Source: Platerodrilus igneus (taxonomy: Eukaryota; Arthropoda; Insecta; Coleoptera; Lycidae). From it: a stretch of 64,000 bases of DNA. The notes beneath the pieces were generated by a model, which ran no database searches, was not told the origin of the DNA, and saw only the letters and a list, made by a program, of their open reading frames with translations. The position numbers and the translations under genes were made by a program. Each line of letters opens with the position of its first letter. The stretch's first letter is position 1. Where the stretch lies: NCBI GenBank assembly GCA_036346225.1, contig JARFIW010001088.1, positions 2,108,001 to 2,172,000 on the forward strand, written 5' to 3'. Positions 1-13,600 of this stretch are shown in pieces.

Positions 1-1556
1 TTACCTAATCATAATATTATGCCGTGCCATTAGAAATGGTGTATTAATTTACAATGTGTTTCTGTGAGTTAATTACTACAAGTTGTAGTTGAAAACTTTA
101 CTAATTAGTTTTATAGATATTTTAGAAAATTGCGTACTGTTATTATGTTACTTTAAATTTGGAGGTCACCTATTAAAAGAGATTCCATGTAATTTATTGA
201 ACCATAACTTTTTTGATTTGATTGATTCCTTCATTTTGTATTATTTTAGAAGCACTAGACTCTTTCTACTGGGTCAATTGGTCGTATTTTTTTGGGAAGC
301 GTGTAGTGATGAGTGTTTGTAAGGCTCATCTCCAGTGTGGAAAGCTCTAGCCACCGCTCACTGCTCCCATTTTCTTAGCACCTGTTAAAATATTTTACAA
401 GGTAGTTGGATTTTCTGCTGGACCCACGAGTTCCCTTGGTCTAGTGCAGGAGAATAGAACCCCATCCTGAGTGTCTCATGCTGACTTAGCTACAAAAGCA
501 CTTAACTATGACACCATCCTGAGAAACTCTCACAATTCCTACATCAAACTAATTTTTTGCACGACAAATACTTATAATTAGACATAAACAGCACTGTACA
601 GGTTTCGTTAATAAAACACTATATATGCCTGGAAACCTATTACAGTAATTTACAATTGTCTGTCAATCACTCAATTATCAAGTGCAAAAATTTTTCAATT
701 TCTACAACAATCAAACCTAGAATGATTCATTTTTCAGAATAAGTATTTCAATCAAGCTTCTATTCACTGCTACTATAAAACTGAATCGATACAACACATT
801 ATTTGTGGATCTACTGAAAAAAGGCAAAGAATACTTCTGTCTATTTCTTTTAAGGACTGCAAGTTACATTTAATAAAATTTTAAAATTCGAATATTTAGC
901 ATTTATTAACACAGCACAAGTAAATTATGTAACACTGCCATTTTTGCTTTTCCGTCTCATATCATAAAATATATAGCACCATATAACACTTATGTGATAT
1001 GGTTCCATGTTCGTATTGGTTCTGAAACAATTCTGCATATACAAAAGCTTACAGTGACAGTCAGCTCTACAATTAGTCACGGAACGAACCACGGAATGCT
1101 CTGTATAACATGGTTTACAAAGCTGTTCTATTTACACAATGGGATCATGCACGTATCTATGCTTTATGCAATGTGGTTTGTATTAGTACAATTTGTAAAA
1201 CAATGCACATGGTTCAAAGCAGCACATGGACCACTTTGCACAAAGTGGTTTTATGAAACAGCTCCATGGACGAGAAAGACAATACTAAGGGAACTGGAGC
1301 GAATCATACTAAATTTGTTAACAAACGTAATCAACCATTAAAATATTGTTATCACTAATACCACTCTGGTTTCCCTTTATTGTGAATAAATCTATCATTA
1401 ATACCAACATGTTATACCGATTGGGAATTAAATACACGTAAAATTAAAGTGTTATGCACTGTCATTTACCTTAAGCCACGTTACATTTATAATAAAATTT
1501 TTCATTACATATAACAGTTTATACAATATTTAAATTATGTTTGTTTAAAAACCTAC
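1..1556 (-). other. Part of EHBP1 intron 10 or further 3' sequence, no exon recognised
   Basis: I see no further EHBP1 coding match here. The sequence is AT-rich. An open stretch on the plus strand (994-1341) has no recognisable similarity and lies antisense to the gene. The next EHBP1 exon must be left of coordinate 1 or too short to see. Confidence 0.5.
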
Positions 1557-1646
1557 CTTTGTTGGAGAAGTGGGTCCATCTCGTTTCACCTGCTCTAGTA
1601 ATTGCCTTGCACGTTCTCTTTGCTCATTATGCCTTGTTAGTAATTG
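1557..1646 (-). CDS. EHBP1: EHBP1 exon 10 (basic helix)
   Basis: Residues 647-676. [20 protein letters not shown] is the conserved helix that precedes the C-terminal coiled-coil/bMERB region. Acceptor TTGTGCAG, donor GTAGGT. The transcript continues left of the window. Confidence 0.88.
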
Positions 1647-4600
1647 CTGCACAACACGCGTAAAAATAACTTTAATACGTGACCAAACCTTCACACAATA
1701 TAGATTATTAGCAAAATTTTCAAAAGCATGCTTTCCCAATGCTATCTGCGAATAAACACACAAACACACAAAACAAAAATACATGCAACTTACCGAGTTT
1801 GGAATAGGCATTTCTGGTGCAATCTCTTTTTCTTCTTTCATGGCATTTACCTCATTAACTTTATCCACTGGTTGAATATTTTCCTCTTCATCGTCAGAAC
1901 CAAATGGATCACAAAGTTCTCTTCTCGTCATGAGTATTGGCTTTTTATTAACTTCGGTCTTTTTATTATTAACATTTTGTCCCAACTTATCTTTCGATGG
2001 TGATAACACTTTACCTAAAATATTTTTTGAACTAGCTAGTATAATTTCTTTAACATCTTTAACTGAGGTCGGAGATTTTTCTTTGGGCTCTTTAAAACTA
2101 TCCACAGGGTCATTGGTAATTGTTAGTGAAAGCCGCAACTTTTCTGTAGATACTTTTGAGTCAGTACAATTTTGATTAACTTGATTTTCTTTAATTTCCT
2201 TATCTCGTTCTGGCGTCTCTCGTTTAGAGTCCTTTTCTGAAGTTTTGATTCCCTATATTATTAAGATCTATAAAATATTATATCTTTAAAAACTGGCCTA
2301 CCTGTTGCTGTTTAGCTTTCCGAAGATTTATAATTTCCTGTCCAAATAGCTGCATCGTAACATCAGTATCATTGTCTGTATTAAACCGACCGATCATGTA
2401 ACTACTTTCATCAGCTGTTTTACCAATTTGCTGTACTTCTAATTCATGACCAGTAAAATGTGCACGTAGCTGATACAAATATGTCATGACAGCTAATTTA
2501 TCAGGAACTGTAAAATAAAATATTTTCAGTGAATACTAAATTACAATACCTAAAAGATACATGACTTTCAGATAACATCAAATAATAAAAACTAAAAACG
2601 GAGAACAAACAACAACTTGAAAAATTCATATATACCTTGCAAGGCTCATATAACAGTTAGATTAAATGTTATTTAAAATACTATGGTATATAAGTGCCAG
2701 AACCGAAATGGTATTATTTAAAAATGTGTGTGGTATAAATTTCATACATGACAATACAAATATGTTGCTACTGCTTAAGAAATCAAGTCAACAAAAATTT
2801 AATTCTCGTCGATTGTATTCAGGCAACCTTGAAAAAATTATCTAAAATAGCCACTCCAATTATTACAGTAATGTAATTAAATACATATAATAAAATACAA
2901 AATGTGTAGTATGTACAAGCATATTTTAAGAAATATCAATAGCATAGGTAAGATATACAGGCTGTTAGGGGAATAATATATTCAGGGTGTTTGGGGAGGA
3001 ATGGTACATTGATATATTAATAATCGTATTGTTCATTTTAAGCAAAAAAGTTCATATGAACATATATCCGATTCTCAACAGTTACTGAGAGTCAATCTGA
3101 TTTAATAAGTAACATTTATACAGAAAAACAAAGAGTTAATTTTAAAGAAATGGTTCAAATGTCCTTTCGCCAAGCTCAATACATTTTGCTGTTTTTGTAA
3201 AAATGCTTTGTATTGTGTTTCACAATGTTTCCAAACACTCTTTTATTTAGGTAACACTGACCATAATGTGAGCGATTAGTTCATCTTTTGATAAAAAAAT
3301 TTTCATCCATCTACATAACCCACGTTTGATCCACCGTTCTTCAAATGTTTGATTTAGATACTATGTCACCAAATGGCTATAATGGACAGGAGTACCACTA
3401 TCTTGGAATATCACTCTTGCTCTTGTGGTCAAAGGAATATCCTCTAACATTGTCGGAAGTTCATTTTGCAAGTGTTGTAAGTAGTAGCTGCTGTTAAATA
3501 CTCCAGTAATAGATAAAATCCAATCAACCTATTGCCAACTATTCCACACCATATGTTTACATAGAATCTTTGTTGGAAATTTGATTCTACAATTGCATGT
3601 CGGATTATCATAAGACCTCTGGTGATGATTAAGAATATTATTAATGCCATTTTGACTAAAAGTGGCTTCGTTTTGAAACTAATTGGCGATAGGCAATTAT
3701 TTACTTACAACATTTCAATGTTCAGGCAAGATTGTTAGGTTCAAAGTATTATACTGGTTGGAAGTGGTAAGGAATCAAGTCTTGTTGATGCAATGTGTAC
3801 CAAACTCTTACATGAGAAATATCCATATGTGTAGAAATTTTTCTTGTGCTCATAAATGGACTTCGTTCTACCAATACAAGAACTTGGTCTACTTCATTCA
3901 AAGTTTGCTGATCTGGATGCTCAAAATGAAAACCACTGCTTGAAAGAACACCAGTCTCACGAGTTTATAGAATGTTCAAGTAAATTGTAACGCGTTTCCT
4001 TATGCTAGAAATAAATCGGAGGAGAAAGGAACATTTTTAAAATATAAATAGATAAACTAAAACATGGACGTGCCTGGTATAATAAATTCCATAATTATTT
4101 ATTCTTAATTAAACATCATATTTCAAATCTTGTTTCTATAAAAATAATTCAGATAAAAAGTACGATATTATTCTTTTAAATACATTGTATGGTAAGAATT
4201 TAAGGCAACGACATAAAATCGCAAATGAAAACAAATCGCTATATGACAAAACACTGCATATACAGTTCCCATAGATAAATACATTGTGATACACTGTTGT
4301 GTGATAACAGCTTGTGTACTAAGCATACAACAAACTTGATATATTAACTATAGATGTTGACCGTAAGTAATATGATTAACAGTGGGAGGAATTAGATTCA
4401 TTGGACCCGACTGAAGAGAAAATAAGTTACTTGTGAACTGGTAATAAACCAACATCAAAATGTAAAGATACACGGGAATAGAAAGAGGCAGTAGGGGTTG
4501 ACATAATGTTAGTTTTTATATGAGGATTTGACATAATGTTAATTTAAAAATGAGGTTGAAGTACAGAACTCCAAGGAAAATTTGATTGTCTTCACAAAGG

Positions 4601-7600
4601 GAATAGGCAGCGATCGACATGTAAAAGTGAAATTCACCGGCACATGCAAGGTAATTTCATTAACGCACGGTGTGTGGTATAATTCGTGACAATCATTTAC
4701 AAAAAGGGATTAGGACCTGGTGAGTCTTCCCTCCATTAAACTGGAACTTTGTGGTGTGTTTTAAGCAAGGGAGTTTTCTCTAGATGGATAATTTAATGGT
4801 TGCAAGAAAAAAAACATTAGGGTTCTTGGATACCGTGAAATTACACAGTGAGTATATAGAGTTTTATGTTTAATAATTTTTAACTATGCATTTATGAACT
4901 AAAATGTCTAATGATTGTTATTTATGTAATAGGAATTAATCACAGTGAAAATAATTATTGGGTTTGACGAATTAGTGACAGAATTGTTTATATTGATCTA
5001 AGAATGCAAATTTTAATGGTAAAATTTAATATTAACTGAAGCATAAAGAAAAATTTTGTATTTTGGAATGAACAATGAAATGATACAGAGAAAAATTTGA
5101 TACTTAATTGGTTTTTGTTTATTACGAACAACATTTCTAGTAATTGGGATTTATAAATGTCATGTAATTTAATATTAAAAACAAGAAAATTTGGAGTAGC
5201 AACTAGTTTTGTCGATGGCTGATATTTCAGTCTTTTTAGGAAAGTAAATTTGTATTTGTGTTGATATTATTTTATGTGAATAGAGTTTAAATTTAGATTG
5301 AATTTTTATTTAAATTCACTTAAGAACTAGATAAAGTTAACTAATTGTAAAAAATTTCCAGCTACCTCAGTCATGGAATCTTATGTGGAAGAAGTATTTT
5401 ATTTTGAAAAATTTCTTTAAGTATAACAAAATTAATGTTTTTAAAGGAATTTATGAAAAAGCTAATGTATAAAGTAACAAAATTTATAAAACTGAAACAA
5501 AGAAGATTTATGCAGAATAACTGTCTTCCGTGTAAAAATAATATCAAAAAAATTGTTGTGAATGACGGTTTGCTGCCCTTCGATTTGACAAAGAAAAATA
5601 TTAGAGAGTAAGTGCTAACGCAACATAAATTTTTTGTATTTTTTTTACTTTTACTGTTTTATTTTTATATGTGCTTTTATTATTTTTTAGAGATAGTCAC
5701 TCCCGCACCACTGCAGTTAGCCGAAGTGCCATTATATTGTTATGGGATCCCACACCCCTTCAGAACAAATCAAAATTTAATAAACTTCATGCTCATTTTA
5801 CACGTAACAAAATGCTATTGAATTTTGATTATTCAGTTGGGAAATGGTGTTTGATAATATCTAGGGGTAGCACGTGTCCTTCTATTGCAAAACTCATTGC
5901 AATACATCATATTAACATATTCTGCATTATTAAAACATGTGTGGTATTTTTAATAAAGTAAAAAACACATTAGGTACAAAAATACTAAGTGACAGATAAG
6001 TGACATGCTGCCTGACATTTGTTTTACAATTTTAACCTACTAATTTGTGTATTCAGCTTATTAGATAGTTGTAATTGATTGCCCAGTTTAGTGTATAATG
6101 TAAAAGGATACACATTCAAATAACTGTATCCCAGTAACCCTTGGGAATTGGGCACATGTTCATACGAAATTCTTTGCTTAAAATGAACAATACTAAAACG
6201 TATTAACATACGTAACATTCCTCCTCAAACACTCCGTTTTTTTAAAAAATTATTTATCGTAACTGCATGTGTCCAGCCTAATTCAAACATGACATGATAG
6301 CTCTCCAATAAAATCCTTGAAATCATGAAAACAATAAATAAAAAAAATGGGTGAATGGTGTATTGAGTTAGTTCTAAGAATTCAATATAGATTGGAAAAA
6401 TATATCTGGCATATAAGACAGTATAAATAGTTCAAACTTAGCTGGAGAGACTACTGAATTAAACTATTAAAAATCTGTCAAATTATTAGAGCTTCTTCTA
6501 CCTTATCTAGACTTAAATCCTTGGGTACCACCATAAATCAACTTTAAACACTTTTAAAAGAAATACTCCTATTTTGGGTTTTATTGTTTAAAAAATCTGT
6601 TTTATTCCCATCATGAACCATACTAAATCCCTTAAAAAGACTTTTGTGGACATGGCATTTATTAGAAACAGTATAACGATGTAAGAATTTATAAGAATGA
6701 ATAATCGTGATAGCAAGTGTAAAAAAAATAGTTAATTACATTCAATAATTAAACAAAAAGTGTCTTTATTTTGTGCACCCCAAAGTAATCATTGTACAAG
6801 CTAGAGAAAATGCACAAAATAGTTGCTTCTAAACTATTTACATATTTTTAATCTGTAAAAATTAAATTTTCAATTATCTGCGCATTTAAAACAACCCTCT
6901 GAAAATTACAAACCACCTTTGGTAATTTCTATCAGACTTATACAAAGTTTCTTCAACACAAACATCTTTATTCAACTCCATCTTTATGCCAATCACATTT
7001 TTTTGATATTGCTATAATAATTTTTAAAGAAATAAATTTAATTCACTAATGCCAGGTATTTCCAAAATTAATTTGAACGCAGTTCTCATTTTGTACAAAG
7101 AATTATCACTACACAAGCTTCGTGATAATTATTTAAACTAGCTGTTTATCATAATTGTCGTTTGGATTTATATGATCGCAGATACAATTATGACAACTCA
7201 TGTCACATTTGCGGAATGCAATAATGATGCCAAAATGCAAATTGATTAATACAAATAAGTTTAGTAAATGGTTTGTTATCTAGCTTAAAATTGCATTAGG
7301 TGTAACTCATTTCAACTTACATTATGAGTAATCTACTGCACTTATATTGCAAATATAGTAAAGATTGCATCATTTTACAATTCACATTTTATTAAAAACT
7401 GTTTTTGCCTTCCAGACCAATAAATGTATATTACATATATTGACAATATAAACAAAATTTTATTGTTTCCAGCATTTTGCAGCACAATATTAATAATTAC
7501 AATATCATACACACTAAGCTGGATATTTAAGATAACCTAAAAGAAAATAGTAGAAAAATTGTTACCTATTTAGAATTAAATGTTGCAAACAGCTGAAATC

Positions 7601-10600
7601 ACTACTAATAATTACATAAAAAAATTAAATTCATAAATTTCGTAACTGAACAGAAATTTTTGTCAAAAAAAGCTATTTGGTAATATGCAATTTTGCATTT
7701 AAATATTTACAAAAATGTATTTGTAGCCATATCGTACTATTTTTCACATGCAAATTAATAGAATTTTAATTTCTCAATTCGTAACCTTAAATTTGAGTTA
7801 AAATCATCAAGGAGCAAACATCAGTGATGATCCGTTTGTAAATAGCTTACCATGTACTATTATAGATTTTAAACAAAAGTTTGACCAACATTCAGAATTA
7901 CGCTTCAACTTCTGCAATATTTGCAATAATTACCGACACTAATCACGCAAAAATATTATTGTTAAACAACCAACAAATAATCGAAAATGCAAAAAAAATG
8001 CCACCGTTATCTGGTTCCTTTAACAACTTCTTTTTTGCTATGGATGTGCTTTCTCACTCATATCTTAAAATATTACCTTATAACATTGAAATAAAATGTA
8101 TCACAACTAATTAGAATGCATACTACACATAAATCTCCATAATACACCAAGTAAAATGGCTGCTTACCTGCTAACATATCCATGTCAGAAGGCTCAATAA
8201 CTCTTGGAATTCCTAAAGCATCTCCTGCATCAAATGCCTTTTTACAATTACTTCTAACTTCATGAGGTGAAAGTGTATCAAAATCTCTAAAATATCAATA
8301 ATAGAAAGTAGTGCGTCATTCCTAACCATCTTACATTAACTCGGGTCTAAAATGATGTATAAGTGCACAAAATGCCATACCGTTTCTCCAGCTCGTTGTT
8401 AAATTTGTAATTTTAACACCCGAATAGTCTTTCGTCATATCTTTACACCATTCCAGTAAATCCTGACCTTTAATACATATAACAAAAATAAAGATAGCAT
8501 ATAAAGTATATAACCATACTTACCAGGAGTGGTTAACTTTTGTGAAGGTTTCCCAGGATCCTTGGGTTCATTAATAACTTTAAGATCTAGTGGCGGCAGT
8601 TTAATATTAACATTTTTTACATTTAGTTGTGGAGAACTTCTACTATTGTTTTCGCATTCTTCTTCTAAACTATCAAATTTTTCTAATTGTTCTGAACATA
8701 AATCTGAATAAGGATCAGTGTCTGTTTGATTGAAATCGGTGGATTTCGGCATAGGAATATTGTACTGTATTTTTGGTTTTTCTGATACTGGTGAAAATGT
8801 TTCTGCTGTAGGTGTTTTATCATCTCTAGTTAGAGACTGTATACTATTTACTAGAACAAAATGGTATGAATGTAGATAATGTGCAAAATAATACTAAATT
8901 AAACAAGAGATTTTAATTTATCGATTTAGCAATTACTATACTTAATCAGAGAGCATAGGTGAAGATAATAATAAAGCAAAACTTCTGCATTTTATTGTTT
9001 CAATCTTTTTAAAAATTTTATTAGTTCACTCTAGGAAACTGGTATAGTCACGAAACAAGTTAATCTAAGTAATAAATTTTATAAATTTGGGCTTGCAAGT
9101 GATGAAAAGCTCAAGATGCAAGGTGTTCACGAATTAAATAAATAGACGTTACATTCTGAAAGTGCTTCTATGGTAAATAATTTCCATCAACCCCAGTTGG
9201 ATTATGGATTACTAACACCCAAATTTGTCTTGCTCTGGACAGGGTGGCTGAACCTTGTACTCATAAGTAATCAAATTTTAACTTTCTACCTGTTACATAT
9301 TTTTGATGTATATTCCATTATTTACACAAAAATTTATTGATATGCAAACGTTGGTGCACACTGAATAAAAGTGGAATGTTATAAAAACTAGCACCACAAA
9401 ATTGTATTCATTGAAAGTCACAGATAGTCCAAATTGTTAGTGAACTTAACTGGAATAAATTTAAGATATTTTCTTTTAGGATGTGCAAGTTGGTCAATTA
9501 GAGTACAGCATGTTTATTTGTGTTGGTTTTAACAATATTCATGTTTTAATATAGGTTAAGTATGCATGGAGTATTATTATTTGTGATTAGATTAAAGTAG
9601 TCGGAAAAGCCAGTGTACACAGGGTTCCATCAGCCTGTCGAGATAAGAGATAATCCTTCAGTCATCTTCACCATCTATCGAGGTCAAAAGACCAGTTCCA
9701 GGTGAGTTTGTGCCCAGCATTCAACAGTTCATAGACCTTTCCATGTAGGTAAGGAGAAAGTGTTAAATTTGTTTACCCCTTAAAAAATATTGCATTGGAT
9801 TTCGTAGAATTCGCCCGTCATCACTGTAAGCTAATAGATGCTTTTTTCTGTTATACCTGTGGTAACGTAAATTTCAAAAGGTCATCAGCGTCAATTTCAC
9901 ACGTAACACTACTATAGTACTTTAACAACTCGATCAGTCATCAAAATAAAAGTTTCAATATAATTTACGGTAGCATGAAATTTTGTTAATTTTGTAATGG
10001 TAGTGGCTTTGTATACATAGTAGCACATGCAGTCTATGACTCCCTTAGAAATTTATCAATACTGCAATGAAATTATAAAACAATTACTATACAATGCTAG
10101 AAGCAAACATGTATGTTACATTTCCAGTAGAGTATAGTAATTCAATTACAATAAGCACAAGCTCACCTAGTAATTTTATATTTAGAATGCACAAAATTTT
10201 CGATATACAAGTTAAGACATTAAGAATTTAATCTTCCTACACTTCAACTATAGTTCATTAATAAAGTAGTTAAAAGCAACTTACTGCTAACTGGTGTACT
10301 TGCAAAATCTGAACCTGATAAACTATTTGTCATTTGTTGCATTTGATGTGTAACTTCATTTATACTATTTTTCATTGAATTATCACTTAAAGAAAAATCT
10401 TCATCTTCAAAATCTTCCAGTGGTGCTATATCACTATTATTATTTACAGACATTAAAGATGCCATTGACTGCATATCTTCATCGCTACAAATAAGTAATA
10501 CAACATTAGATTTTTACAGAAAATATTTATGAAATACAAAAAAAATAATGTCAGTTTTTAAAAAATATAATATTCGGCAAATAATCAATTCATTGAAAAT

Positions 10601-13600
10601 ATAAAAATAATAGTGATTTGTGTATTAAGGCAATGAAATTGATCGTTTTGGAGAGGTCACCGGACCGAGGCAAAATAAATCGCATGGTTATAAAAAGAAA
10701 CTCAGTATCGTGGTGCACATTAAACTTTTTCCAAAATCGAGGAAAATGATAAATAAATTGGAAGAAGCTGCTAAGTGTATGACATATTTTGCAAAACAGC
10801 AGTCCGTGACAACATTGTCATTTTATTTTTGCCTATCTAAATACCAAAATAGATTCGAGCAGCAAGGAACTAGCATGTACGCTGCCCGATGTACTGATTA
10901 CTGTAAATCAAGCTGTGACAGATTTGTTGGTAAAGAAATCGGTAGACACATACAACAAGAACTATAAAGAATTTTTGGTGTAGTGCAAGGAAAAATATCC
11001 CCCATTATAGTAAGAACATATTCTTAGTTTATATGGCTAAAAAGTCAAGATATGCAAGTCTTCAGAGCTCATAGCAAGTGCTCTTAAACCAGTTAATGTT
11101 ACAGATAACTCTAATTGTACTATTAACATTAATATTTACGAATGAAAATTTATGATAATTGACAAATACATTTATTTCCATAGTAACAAAGAAGGCAACA
11201 AAATCAATTTCACTATCTATTTTGGGACAGCCAAGTGATAATTTCACTGCTGATTTAAAAACAAAAAACTTATTTACATTGAAAGAAAGCATTATCAATT
11301 AGGATGAGAAATTATAGTTTTACAGTATGCAAAGAATTAATTACGTTGGATTGGGTTGAACCTTTTCATGCAAAGCCTATCAAAATAATATAAAAAGAAA
11401 AGAATGTAATAAAGTTTATACGCAATACAAAAAAATACACCATTTTATCAAAAATCTACGCTCTTTTAACCTTTTGGCCCCATGTTACAACACAGAAAGT
11501 TTAGGTCATGTTATTATATGGTGATACATCAAGAACATCATTTTTACTCAAATTATTATAAATCATAATAATAATTCACTGGATATTCAAGCGTATACAT
11601 ACACATTTACATATCTTAGTTGATTTTGGTTTTATTATGCAAGTACCAAATTTATAAACATTTAGTTGTGACTAATAAAATGTTTAATTATATATTATTA
11701 TAAACATTTTTTGACAAAGAAAACCTCTCCACAAATTATTATCAAGATAATACTTAAAATTTCCTATTTAGAAGTCTTTTAAGCACAGTTACAAAAACTG
11801 TTAATTTAAAATACTATCCGTAATTTAGTGTCACATCCCCCATAATTTTTAAAATAAATAAATTATGGGATTGAATTTCTTAAAATTTTATCCATCTAAA
11901 GTCATGCCAATGGCAAGTAATTATGTGTGCACGCCTATGGATTGAAATTACAAAAGAATGTGCCAGTCTCCGCATATTTGGCATCTGCATAAGATGTAAA
12001 TACTGATGGCCATACCATTTTTATATAAAAAAACTTAATTTCTAACTTAATGAAGCAATTATTTGGAAATTGTGCTGATAGGTTTAATTTAAAATGATTT
12101 TAGATGCATCTCCATAATCATAGAAATTTATGAAAATTTGATTTAAGTACATAAACATCATAGAACGGATATAATCGAATGCGATACACAAAAAATTGGT
12201 CATGAAAAGCACGCTTCATTGCATAAGGGTAGATTTTATTCATCCCACAAAGCAAAAATAAACTTTAGCGAACCCTTGAGGGTTATATTCCTTGTTGAAT
12301 TATATAGAGGCGAGACTCTAACTAGCAGTTCTAAGATATTAAACTTGTCTGTGAATATACAAAAGTATTCTAAAGTTTTTTATATATATATTTACAACTA
12401 ACCCCCAAGATTCAGATTTTTTTATCAAAGTATTCAATCGATTCGATCATAGTTTGCAATAGTGTGCAAGACTTCGGGGCCCCACACTATTCCTTTATCA
12501 AGTGGAATACCGTTTGTATTTCATATACATATACAATTATAATTTGTATAAGAAAGATCAAACCAGTTGATGCTTTTGCTATATATCAAAATAAATATTG
12601 ACGCCCACTGATTAATTATCGGTCTATGAAGTGCGTAAATATACGTACCGACTGTTGTAAGGAGATATTACCGGTTATACATGTACGAAGCGAATACTGT
12701 ACAAAAAGATAAAAATAAATTTAATAAAAGAGCGTTTCAAGGTATCAGTAATCTTTATATTTGACCAAACACAGCAGGGATCCTGTATGTGTAATGTTAG
12801 GAGAAGAACCAAACTGTCTATTGTGTCTGCTCAGCTTGTAAATTTTAGAAGTTTAAATAAATGCAACCTCTGTAAGAATTACGGACCAAATGTAAATGCT
12901 ATAATTACTTCAGAAGCGAAGGTGCTAGATCCTGGGCTATTGACACGAGTTTGACAATAAACGGTGATTAAATTCTTTCCGGAAGTTAGAATCTCGAACC
13001 GCAGCTGTATCAATGATATGGCCAATCAACTCTAGTAGGATTACCAACATCTCATAAATATAAATAAAAACAATTTTAAGTAAACATTCTACCTTTGTTT
13101 AAACGCAACAGGCTATACCTGTTTGGATTTTGATATTGTATATTTTATTAAATAATAAATGTGCTAATTACAGGGTTAGCTAGGAAATTTGTATAGCATT
13201 CAGATTATTTCATTAAAGAGTGTAAATGTTGTGAAAATTATTTCCATTATAATTACTGTAAACAGGATGGTAACTACAGATAAGAAGGAAGGCAAAACTT
13301 ATTCATTGGGTAAGTCAAAATTTTATAATCAACTTACTAATCATGTAGAAGATTCTCGCTTTGCTGAAGTAAATTTTATATTTACAATAATAAATACATG
13401 TCCATTTATTTACTAAACGTATAAAGAGTCAGAGTTATTACAATAGCAATAATGGGCATCTATTTATTGATAATAATTACTGCAAAACAACAGCTACAAA
13501 GCACCAACATGTATATTGGAAGATAAATAAAAATCCATCACGACTGAAATTTTTATTATAATCAAAATTAAGTATACTACACTATTTGTAAATGTTACTA

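Larger units (their letters stand above)
2985..6236 (-). mobile_element. Decayed mariner-like DNA transposon, split by a later repeat
   Basis: Inverted ends can be aligned. On the plus strand from about 2988 the sequence runs through GTTCATTTTAAGCAAAAAAG, and the reverse complement of about 6080-6236 runs through GTTCATTTTAAGCAAAGAAT, both preceded by a GTGTTTGRGGAGGAATG-like end. The transposase relic lies between them on the minus strand. At 3.25 kb it is longer than such elements usually are, because unrelated sequence fills 4.0-6.1 kb. The exact ends and target TA are uncertain. Confidence 0.6.
2508..8167 (-). other. EHBP1 intron 7 (5.66 kb) with transposon relics
   Basis: Bounded by a GTAAGC donor (minus strand, ending at 8167) and a TTTTACAG acceptor (at 2508). 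It contains a decayed mariner-like element between 2985 and 6236 and a member of a dispersed non-coding repeat inside that element (4555-5545). Nothing recognisable is seen in 2508-2984 or 6237-8167, which are AT-rich. Confidence 0.85.

Noticed and set aside
994..1341. 115-codon frame rich in Trp, Phe and His
   Set aside because: No recognisable similarity, AT-driven composition, antisense to the EHBP1 3' region.
10710..10967. 85-codon frame in EHBP1 intron 3
   Set aside because: No family recognised, no splice or promoter context, and it reads opposite to the gene.
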